Source: Asterella californica
Lineage: Eukaryota > Streptophyta > Marchantiopsida > Marchantiales > Aytoniaceae
NCBI GenBank assembly: GCA_036924285.1
Contig: JAYKYS010000001.1
Span: forward strand, 33,231,501 to 33,295,500
Length of the DNA: 64,000 nt
Reading direction: 5' to 3'
A program made the translations under genes and the position numbers. Positions 55,148 to 64,000 of the stretch are shown here, piece by piece; position 1 is the stretch's first letter, and every line of letters starts with the position of its first letter. Below the pieces are notes generated by a model, which saw only the letters and a program-made list of their open reading frames with translations, ran no database searches and had not been told where the DNA came from.

Positions 55148-58100
55148 TCATTGACCCTCGTGGTCTTCCAAATCGTCTTCGCTCTCCTCGACCGTCTCAG
55201 AAAGGTCTTCATTTGCTCTTGTCTGCTCTGAACCTAAGAACTCAGCTAGCTCCACAGTCTCCCCTCTCTTCTTGAATAATTTCACTCGTTTCCCAGCAAC
55301 TGGAAGTCTTAAGGGCGTGCCATCTAGCTCTTGCAAGGAATAAGTAGCATTCTGATGTACATCAGATACAAGGTACGGACCAAACCACCTTCTCGAAAAC
55401 TTTCGAACTGTAGAGTCTTGGTTCTCCAACGTGCTGTCGTATACCAACACCCAGTCCCCAACTTGTATCAGTTTTGGTCGAAGTCTATGAGTCTTATCAA
55501 ACCTCTCCTTGTTCCCTAGTCGAGCCGGCTTCAGTCGTCGCTGCGCTTCAGCGAGATCCTCCTCTCTACATTCTAGCTGTCTGATTCGTAGTGAGAGAAG
55601 CTGCACACGGTCCATATTGTCCTCCCATGGCAAGGTAGCCCAGGTAGGAAAGTCTTCTTCTGCTGGCATCATTGGTTTCTGTCCTAACATTAACTCAACA
55701 GGCATGTACCCTGTAGTAGAACAATGTGTTGTTCTATCCGCCCATAAAGCAAAAGGGGGTAACCTGGGCCACTCTCTATGCTTACCATCACACGCCTTCA
55801 CCAAAGCCTGAACTATCGATGGATGTCCTCGCTCGCTCTTGCCAATCCCCTCTGGATTCATCGCAGTAGTAAGCTTGAGCTTCACACCATATCGAGCAAA
55901 AAACTCTTTCGCTTCCGTACCCCGTAGTTCTCCCTTATCTGTCCGTAGCCTTCCTACAGACCCATACCTACAGATAATATCTTCAAGAATAAACTTACAT
56001 ATCCCCTCTGTGGTCTTCGTCCTCAAAGCTCGCCCTTCTACAAAGTTGGAGAGATCCTCACGAGCTAGAACCAAATATCGCATGCTCCATAACCCTAGAG
56101 GCATCACCACTAAGTCGAGAACCCACTGAAAGTGAATGCAAGGCGGATAAGTTGGCACGAGACCATCCCTATACCGCATCTTTGAATAGAACTGGCAATG
56201 CAAGCAGGAGCTGACGTAGTTCACCACATCCTGATACAGACCTTTCCACCAGTATCTCTCCTTCAACTTGGTGTAGGTAGCCCAAATCCCTCGATGTCCG
56301 GCCCGTAAGGTATCATGGAACTGCTTCATTAGTTGCTGCTTAGTCTCTTGATCGTCCACTACCCATATGAACATCCCATCTCTCCTCGGTGGTCGTCTCC
56401 AAAGATACCCATCATGCAGAAGATAGTTGTAAGCTTGTTTCTTTATCTCTATGAACTCAACCTTGCTCCACCTCTCTTGCCTCTCCAACAAGCTCAGATA
56501 ATATCCTATGTCACGAAGTCTACCTGTGTAAAGCTCTTCTCTAAACATCAAAGGCCCCAAGTTCGTAGCTCGTCGATTAACCTGACATTGAGCATATTTT
56601 CTCTCTTCTTCCTCAACTTCTGAAATCATGACATCCTCATCTACAAATCGAGCCCTCTACAACATATCTGCGACCATATTCTCCTTTCCTTTTATATACT
56701 TCAGCTCTGGATTCAAGCTCCTAATATAAGCAATCCAACGTAACATCGCTATGTCTGGCGTGTTATAGTTGGATATCATGCCTAGTAGAGGTAGACAATC
56801 CGTCTCTAGGACTACATGAGCACCAATCAGAAACTCACGGTCTGTCTTCATCGCTGTCATTGCTCCTCATAATTCACGCTTCACCTGAGGATAATCACGT
56901 TGTCTGTCTGTCAAGATCCTAGCTCCAAACCTAGAGGTAAACCGCATACCATCCGCATCATCTTGACCTATTGCCCAGCCAATCGTCTTTGGACTAGTAT
57001 CTACTGTAACAATGACATGTCTCCCACACCCGTAGTATACTTTTCTCAGAACATGTGGAGACTGTAGAGCCTCCTTCAACCTATTCATAGCTTCTCGATG
57101 GACTGAGGCCCATACAAACCTCTTACCCTTCCTCAATAATGCATACAAAGGCTCAGCAACATGAGCATAATGAGGAATGGATAAGCGATAAAATACACAA
57201 GCACCTAGAAAGCGTCGAACCTCCGTGATGTTCTTACAGTCTGCCATCCTAGCTATAGCTTCAACCTTCTCGGGGTTTGGTCGTCTTCCAAAAGCGTCAC
57301 ACAGGTGTCCAACCACTAAAATCTCAGACACACCAAACTTGGACTTAGCTCCTGACAGGGTGAGATGTACCTCCTCCAGACGAGTCAAGATACGTTCTAC
57401 ATCCCTGATATGGTCTGCAACAAACCTTCTGCATCCATTCGCAAGTACTGCTTCATCCTTGTCTTCAACCGCGCAACCCTTTATGGGAATATCGTCTAGA
57501 AATGGAATGGTAACATCAGGCACAAACTCCCTTAGTATCTTATGCATCGCATTCTGCATATGAGCCACCGAGTTCGTTGCTCCTTGTGGAAGAGTACACA
57601 TCCGCATCAATCCCAGAGGCGTACGCATAGTAGTTAAATCTCTACTCTCCACAACCAGCTGGAACTGATCATAACCAGAATATAGATCTCCTATCGAATA
57701 GATAGCTCTCCCTGCAAATGCCTCTGCTACCTCTTCAATCACAGGACCCGTCTCAACGTTACGAATGGTTACGTTATTCGCAGGCTGTAGGTCTTGAATA
57801 AAACGCAAAGCTCCTGACTTCTTGGGTACAGTGAACCATTTGCTAGAATATGGCCCCATGGATGGCTCAAGTATCCCCATCTGTACCTTCTCCTTCAACA
57901 ACTCGATGAGTTTAGGCAACAAAGCACGAGGAACTGAGATCGGTTTCAGGTCCCAAGGCACATGAGGGATTGTGAATATAACCATAGGCGCTATAACCTT
58001 TGGGTCCACACAACCTATCTCCTCTGGTGAAAAAGAGAATGCTTTACCGTGCTTCACTATCATATGTTCAAACATTGTCTTCTCGACCTCAGTCAAGAAA

Positions 58101-58620
58101 TCACCCCCTCCTATCTGGAGCTCCTTCAATGTCTCCTCAGTAAACTGGTGCCCTACTCGTCTATGATCACGCAATATAGGTTCAGTCCCCACTAATTGTA
58201 CTTGCTGTTGGGAGTTAGCAAGTAGTTGAGCTGCTACCGGTCTTACTTTTCTCAGTACAGATTTGTACTTCGCATGGACGTCTGCTTCCTGAGAGAGTGC
58301 ACACCAACAACTTGCTTCTCTCCCTTCATTATTCTGCATCGGATGAGGAAAGAACTGCAGGTATGTAGCAATCTCCTTATATATGCATCGAGAGTGGATA
58401 GGGATCACCACCACACTATTTTTCCCCTCCATCAATCTACTCACATTGTCTAACCAACCAACAGCTGACTGTACAGACATAAACTCTTCAAACAAACCAG
58501 AAACCACTTCGTCTTCAGATAGAACTCCTACACGTCACAACCCTGATACCTGTTTCACCATCCATCTTTTTGAATTTTCCTCCATATCTTCAGCTCTTGT
58601 AAATCGGCTCCACCCATCTG
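55148..58620 (-). pseudogene. pol: pol of D-prime (RT, RNase H, integrase), several stops
   Basis: Open segments 58507-56867 (546 aa, RT with FLDDIPIKG and start of RNase H), 56860-56657 and 56629-55148 (493 aa, integrase and C-terminus). TGA codons at about 58535 and 56864 replace Trp of D, and a TAG near 56655 a Ser. The integrase region is better preserved than in D: RTDKGEL, NPEGIGKSERGH and the C-terminal RRWFGPYLV segment are in one frame. The C-terminal tail is acidic (DLSETVEESEDDLED). Confidence 0.9.
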
Positions 58621-58746
58621 CCTCAAACATCAGCAATCCAGACTGTCAACTCTATACACCACACATGTATCCAGACCTTTGTACATGTCTCGCTTCCAAC
58701 TCTGACGGGACCTCAACAGTAGGTTCTACACCCCTGTCTTCCCGCT

Positions 58747-59421
58747 CTACAAGAGTGGATTGCGAAAAACCTTACATCTCTTCGTCTGAGAATCTCTAAG
58801 GGTTTGTCTGTTCCGCTCATGTCTTGAACGAACTGTCAAAAACTGTACTGAGTATTTGTCATCAGGACTCCGAACTCTAGCATAATGAGACCCATCGTTC
58901 ATCACCTTTGTCTCCATCCGAACAGCGGTGATGTATGGTTGGCCCAGTATGACAGGATAGGAGGTAGATGACTGTACAAAGAAATGCTGATCAACCTCTA
59001 CATCCCCAATCCTTACACGCATATTGGGACAAGCTCCGTACAACTCACCCTTTTGATTATTTGCTGCACGAAGTACCCAACCATGATTCCTTTCGATTGG
59101 CCACTGCCCCTTTTCATACACCTCCTTGGAAATGATGTTGATCTCCGACCCATGATCCACAAGTGCAGGTACTGGTTCAGAAAGTCCTCCAAGCCGAACC
59201 TGCGTCTCTGTTGTCACTCTTGCCCAGTGCTTCTCTTTGAAATCGCCGTCTGCGCTTGACCTATCCTCTTCAAACTCTTCGTCTTCATTCTCAATAACAG
59301 CTGGACCAGCAACCCATGCCTCATACTTATCATCTCCGAACTGATCAACACCAATAGCATCTACTGCTCCAACCATCTGACTACTTACTTGTTCAGTCAA
59401 TACCTGTCTCTTTCTCTTCAT
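58747..59421 (-). pseudogene. gag C-terminal/protease ORF of D-prime, N-terminal part deleted
   Basis: 224 codons matching the last part of the 483-aa ORF of D, with ALVDHGSEINIIS and the FFVQSSTSYPVILGQ segment. About 598 bp that encode the linker and helical part in D (42942-43539) are missing just upstream, replaced by a short foldback at 59431-59484. Confidence 0.85.
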
Positions 59422-59430
59422 GATGTCTAT

Positions 59431-59484
59431 TACTACAGCGATGACTGCGGGTCCTCCGCAGAACCCGCAGTCATCGCTGTAGTA
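59431..59484. repeat. 22-bp foldback palindrome at deletion junction
   Basis: tactacagcgatgactgcgg begins the left arm (59431-59452), and its exact complement is at 59463-59484, with a 10-bp loop. The right arm is the normal sequence shared with D; the left arm is an extra inverted copy at the deletion edge. Confidence 0.92.
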
Positions 59485-60755
59485 TTCGCACCAGTAAGTG
59501 CTGGAAGAGAACTCCTCATTCCTCCTCTTCCAAAATATGTGTTCAGAGGCTGCCCAGTGGCGGTTAGATACAACCTGTTGTTCTGATAGTTGACTACGTC
59601 CTCTCGGAAGACAACCGCCAAGTCTTGACAGTCTCCTCTGAGATGATCTGGACTATCGCACTAAATACATCTCCTGGTAAAGGTTCCTCCTACAGGTCGG
59701 GCACCTGGTGCAACAGGTCGTTGATCTCTCCTCAAGTCTGCCATCTCAACCCTCAAATCTCTCAACTGTTGAGTAAGTTCTTCTATCAAGTTATGTTGAT
59801 TTCGGTTCTCAACAGGTCGCTGCTGCTGTCTAGGTCCTCTCTGTGCTGGGATAGGTATTGCAGGCGCTTGAGGAACCACTTGGGGAACCACTATAGGTGC
59901 TTGAGGAATCACAATAGGTGCTTGAGGTATTGCAAGAGGAGCTACAGGAACATGAGGAGCTACTCTCTGCTCTGGCAAGGTCTCTGACTGCAGTACCATC
60001 CTACCACGACGTTGTCTAGCAAGGGTGGATATTGCTTCTTCTACTCTCCTCCAATCAGATGTAACTCCCCCTTCAGCCCCTCGATCAACCAACATGAAAC
60101 AAAGCCTATCTGCTGTGAACTCATCTAGAGCCCCTAAGAACAACTCTGTCTTCCTAGCATCCAACGTCAACCTCTCTAGACCAAAAAGTTGAGAGTACAT
60201 CTTCTCAAATTCACGGATTACTTCATTCAATCCCATGGAACGTCCAGGCTGACGCTCTATCCAATCCATGAGAGTTCTTCTGGTGACTCTTTCAGAGTCC
60301 TCTTCTAGAAATTCTTCTCTCAGTGCACGTTCAAACAGAGTCCATCCACCTAAATGTCTTCTCTGTAAATTTCTAACCTTCTCTCTCAATTCAGGGACAA
60401 CAGTCAACTCAAAGCTTAGAATTACCTCAACTTCAGGTGCCCTGACCAACTCCATTTCACCTACATACTCCCGCAGATACCTAGTAACATTTCTTCCATC
60501 AAATCGCCCACATCGACCAACAATTGCTTGTAACGCCTTCGTGGATTTCTGCTCAGCTCCTCCAATTGCAGGCTGCTGTTGAATCAAGGCAGCCAACGCC
60601 TGAAGAATCTGAGACGTGTCTATGGCAGGCTGTGCTGCTGCTGTTGGAACCGCCGTAGGTCCTCCTTGAGAGCCAATTCCATCTTGACCAGGAGTCCCTT
60701 GGACAGGAGCACCCTGAGCAGCAGCCGCACCCTGTACAGCAACACTGTGATCCAT
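59485..60755 (-). pseudogene. gag: gag of D-prime, stop in zinc knuckle
   Basis: Starts MDHSVAVQG at 60755. The capsid-like part matches D. The frame is open to 59661 through RPVGGTFTRRCI, then a TAG replaces the Trp of the CIWC knuckle seen in E. Downstream the sequence continues in frame (CDSPDHLRGDC), so a CX2CX4HX4C knuckle was present before the mutation. Confidence 0.88.
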
Positions 60756-60798
60756 TTTCCACCCAATCTAGCCAATTCTCCAAATCGATCACCCCAAT

Positions 60799-60818
60799 TG
60801 CTCTCAGTGGAAGCATTA
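60799..60818 (-). promoter_or_regulatory. PBS-like motif of D-prime, mutated
   Basis: Plus strand tgctctcagtggaagcatta, identical to D and E except for the last positions (tta for cca). Confidence 0.55.
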
Positions 60819-60820
60819 GA

Positions 60821-61235
60821 TGTCGGGTTGAGAGTCTTTCTTGGGGAGGGCGGACCTCCTAACTGTGATAGATCAGAGAGAAATGACCAGAAAGGAAAAT
60901 AGGTCGCTGCAGACGATGAAATCTCAAAACACAGCCTCTTGTGCCCACCAATTGCAAAACAAACACTCAATCACGCACTCAAGTACACAAATAGATCTCT
61001 CCGGAGTAGAAATAGCTTTATTTCAGTGTCAACTGCTTCACTGTTTAAGAAAATATCTCTCTCCTCCTCTCCTGAGTCCGTCTCAGCTGAAAATTCCAAA
61101 GAATTTGATCTCACGACAACCAAAGCCTTGTCAAAACGATCTCCTTCCAATAAACCACCTCTGTCCATTCAATTCTACTGCCTCCAAATCTCAAAACTGT
61201 GTAACATATGAGGTTCTTGTCTCCAAAACACTTTC
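60821..61235 (-). repeat. 5' LTR of D-prime, truncated (415 bp)
   Basis: Matches 53369-53783 of the 3' LTR, then stops abruptly at 61235 where F-prime leader sequence follows. About 1.3 kb of the outer LTR is missing. Confidence 0.9.
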
Positions 61236-61680
61236 CAATTTACGCATGGTTTTGGTGCCTAGATAGTTTATCTTGCAACCTACAAGCATAGAAGATTTCA
61301 AGTTCTAACTCTGAAGACTGAAAATATGAGAATGACTGTAAACTCTTTCCAAAGAGCTCACTATTTGGTATCGAAAAATCCCCTCAACTTCCGAAAGACA
61401 TAACTCTCTCTTTACAATTGATCTATCGGAGATATAAAGCTTGTTGGAAAACTTATCTTGCTCTCTATAACACATTGTACGTACAAAGATTTTGAACTCA
61501 TGTTCAAAAATAGACATGAACTGTACTAAAGACTAAATACGAATCTTTGTATCGAGATCCCAGTAAAGGAACCAAAATGTAAGCATTTCTGTCTCTCATC
61601 TGGGTACCTCATATGACTAGGATTAATAGTGCACCATAATTACAAAGATTCAGTAATAATGAGATACTTGTGGTGTGACA
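61236..61680 (-). mobile_element. remnant F-prime: miniature LTR, PBS and leader (lineage 1)
   Basis: Reverse-oriented match to the start of F. 61578-61680 is a 103-bp LTR with both F-type ends (TGTCACACCACAAG and GCTTACA) but without the middle ~695 bp, including the TATA box. 61558-61574 is a degenerate PBS. 61236-61557 matches the leader of F (about 12175-12500). The rest of the element is lost at the junction with D-prime. Confidence 0.85.
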
Positions 61681-62459
61681 GAACACAAACAAGGAAAACT
61701 CAACTTCTCTACTTACTTTCTTTTTGCCTCCAGAAGTTACTCAGGAAGCAGTTGAGCTACTTCCAATACTTGGTATTCCATTTAGCCTACCAGCAGTATT
61801 GGTATTAACTTTCTGCTATTTTAGCAGAAAGTCTAGTCAACTAACTATAAAATAAATAGCTTAATCAGCTATTTAAAATGAAATTAGTCTTTTGCTGATT
61901 CAACCAAATGAATTCCTTTAAAGAAATTTAGTCTTTAGAAGAAAGTCTCTGCATTATATTTTTTGAACTTGCATAGCAAGTCATAAATTAATATTAAATC
62001 ATATAATTATGATTCAAGATATATTCACTATTTAAATCCCTCTGGACTTAGGTTTCAATAAGGAGATAAATATCACACATAAATAAATATAAAAAATATA
62101 ACTATGTGAATACTTTAATATTTTCAGAAGCTACACTAGCATTTTCGTTCAAAGATAATATTCATTAATTCCAAAGGAATCCTAACTATATCTTTGCCAT
62201 ACGAACTCATCTTGCGTATCCGAAAATACATACGGGTTTCTTAAGACAAGGCGTACATTCCTAGCTACTCATCTTAATTTGTACCTCACAAATAAAATTC
62301 AGATAAGATGCATCATGCAATTCCCCCTAGCTTACCACAAGCTCAAATATTTACCTCCACGCACATGCATTTAATCATCATCGTGGCATGTGTCTCTAGT
62401 AAGCTGCAACACGCAACATCAATGCAGACTTGATTCCTAATATACATTTGTAGAGTTGG
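61681..62459. other. AT-rich stretch without recognised genes
   Basis: No conserved frame seen. A hairpin actttctgcta / tagcagaaagt lies at 61808-61832 (11-bp arms, 3-base loop). The stretch may hold the unrecognisable 3' end of the chromovirus-like element to its right. Confidence 0.4.
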
Positions 62460-64000
62460 ATCTTTGCTGATATGCGCCATGCTAACCAACTTGTGCCCGG
62501 TCGCGATCAGTTGTACCCGAGTTGCATCGTGACTCAACATCCATGGAAAACTGATCTCGAGATCTTATGTCTCATACCGCAAGGTTCCGGTTCTGGACAA
62601 ACAAGCTCTTCCAAAATTCAGAATAAAACCTGGTGTCTAGATCAGAAACTATTTCACGAGGTAATCCATACAATATGGGGTGCAGTAATATCAGTTCGGC
62701 AAGACATAAAATGCGATTGCTTATTGAATCTATCTACTATCACTCAAATGTTATCAAAATCAGCAGATAAAGACAATTGTGGAATAAAGTCCATCGAAAT
62801 ACTTTTCCAAACTCCTTTAAGAATCAATAACGTCTGTAGGAGACCAATCGGTTTCCTCAACTCAACTCTATTCAACTGGCACACAACACAATTGTCCTGA
62901 TAAATTTCACGTCCAAACTCAAAGTAGGCCAATAAAACTTGTGTTGTATTTTCTCTCTGGTTTGGTGTTGACTTCCATGTCAGGCTAGAACGTGATCATG
63001 GTTTTCTCGCAAAATATTCTATCGTAAACCACATGCATACACATACAAATGAGGCTGCTTGAAATACCACAACCCATTGCGAAATATAAGATGACTTACT
63101 TGTGTATAATTACACGTTTGCTGATCCCACTACATAGCAGTCGGATCTGCCTCCATGGCCTTATGAACATGGTCTAGAAAATCAGATTCCAGATCATGAG
63201 TCATGAGCGCAAACACTCGTCTACTTAAAGCAACAATGTTGACAAATGGAGATTTCCAAGTTTGATCTAACGTGGAGATATGACAAGGATAAGGAACATG
63301 TCTCGAGGTTTGGTCACGAAATATGTATTTCTTATCTTATAAGTAATTATTATCTTACTTGGGATAAGGTAGTGTTCTCATCGCTTCATGCACCATATCA
63401 CGACACACATTTCTTGCTCGTTGACTTTTCATCTCTTTTCAGTTTCGCTCAGTTTATAGCTCTCATAAGCCACATGGTGGCCATCTTGAATCAGGACTCT
63501 CTTAGTAGCTAATATGGATGAACCTATGTGTACCTTGAATGGTTCATCCATTTTTTATAAAGCTAACATAGATGCATAAATAAGAGCGACTTTCAGTTGT
63601 TCAAACACATGCTGTGTTGCTTTCAACCACTCAAAATCTTCGACATTTTCAAAAAATCGAACAAAGGGGTAGCTAGGTGTCATAACCTAGAGATAAACCT
63701 ATGAAAATAAGTCACTAAGCATAAAAATGATCTGGCTTGTCCAGCAGAATTTGGTACTGGTCACTCAACCATAGCTTGGATTTTTCCAGAATTCATGTGT
63801 ACACCATCAGCATCTAGTAAACAATATAGAAATAGAACACAAGGTTGTCTGGAATAACACTTGGACTTTTTCAAGTACAATTGTTTTTTCTCCAGCTTCT
63901 GAAACACACGTTCAACATCCAGCAGATGTTATGGTTTCCAACAAATCAATCACTACGCTATCGTATCAGATTTTAAGTTAAAGTTGTCCAAGAAAATGTA
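62460..64000 (-). pseudogene. pol: decayed chromovirus-like pol (RT end, RNase H, integrase), runs off window
   Basis: Read on the minus strand with many frame changes. About 63950-63640 resembles the end of RT and the connection (VFQKLEKKQLYLKKSKC, then HRFIS). About 63600-63380 resembles RNase H (FKVHIGSS, VAYESYKLSETEKR). About 63240-63190 has the end marker ALSRRVFAL. 62932-62744 is integrase (CVVCQLNRVE, KPIGLLQ, ISMDFIPQL), followed near 62680-62600 by LPREIVSDLDTRFYSEFW. The GLLQ and SMDFI wording is typical of chromovirus integrases. Strong decay makes this among the oldest insertions here. Confidence 0.75.

Larger units (their letters stand above)
53369..61235 (-). mobile_element. 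Ty3/gypsy element D-prime (lineage 2), 5' LTR truncated
   Basis: Minus-strand relative of D. 3' LTR 53369-55102, pol 55148-58620, protease ORF from 58747, gag to 60755, 5' LTR 60821-61235 (only its inner 415 bp). Left flank is acgt; the right flank is lost. Several stops and a ~598-bp deletion make it defective. Confidence 0.92.

Noticed and set aside
61808..61832. Hairpin as a MITE terminus or terminator
   Set aside because: Single short hairpin with no flanking duplication, no second copy and no adjacent gene.

Overview
The window is a block of nested LTR retrotransposons (Ty3/gypsy order) from a eukaryote, almost certainly a land plant. The reasons are long TG...CA LTRs, 4-bp target duplications, gag-PR-RT-RNaseH-IN coding order, and a primer-binding site that fits plant tRNA-Glu. 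The pol types recall elements of bryophytes, lycophytes or ferns, but that placement is a weak recollection. I found no host gene, rRNA, tRNA gene, CRISPR array or bacterial feature.

Four lineages are present. Lineage 1 (copies A, C, F and remnant F-prime) has ~0.8-kb LTRs, a tRNA-Glu-like PBS and an extra small zinc-finger ORF upstream of gag. Lineage 2 (D, D-prime, E, the solo LTR G, and LTR-start fragment H) has long LTRs of 1.7-2.3 kb beginning TGTCG, a shared 20-bp PBS-like motif, a protease with an unusual DHGS motif, and, in E and G, a pair of conserved small ORFs inside the LTR. Lineage 3 (B) is an older, heavily mutated family rich in the hexamer GAAGAC/GTCTTC. Lineage 4 is a decayed chromovirus-like pol at the right edge.

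Layout from left to right. 1-3130: 5' part of A (minus strand), next to B. 3131-7165: B pol (plus), broken by stops and frameshifts, followed by a B LTR-like region to about 9140. 9212-9446 and 19366-19754: a B gag fragment split by solo LTR G (9447-19365), which itself contains F (11356-18982), the youngest and best-preserved element. 19755-19980: LTR start of H. 19981-29914: E (minus), 5' LTR truncated. 29915-30660: unassigned. 30711-31508 continuing at 49069-49104: C-terminal B gag, split by C (31509-49068, minus), which is split by D (36764-46613, minus). 49105-53368: further B sequence with an LTR-like region and a gag start. 53369-61235: D-prime (minus), 5' LTR truncated. 61236-61680: F-prime, with a 103-bp miniature LTR. 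62460-64000: decayed chromovirus pol (minus).

Nesting gives the relative order: B is oldest; G, H, C and D-prime entered B; F entered G, E adjoins or entered H, and D entered C. LTR pairs agree: by eye about 2 differences in 799 bp for F, about 13 in 1850 for D, about 13 in 1874 for E and about 8 in 784 for C. Only F keeps long intact frames, and even F has a one-base frame break between gag and pol relative to A and C. The most unusual observations are the paired small ORFs inside LTRs, the pre-gag double-zinc ORF, lineage-specific 4-bp insertion sites (GNNC versus NCGN), and a 22-bp foldback at a deletion junction in D-prime.
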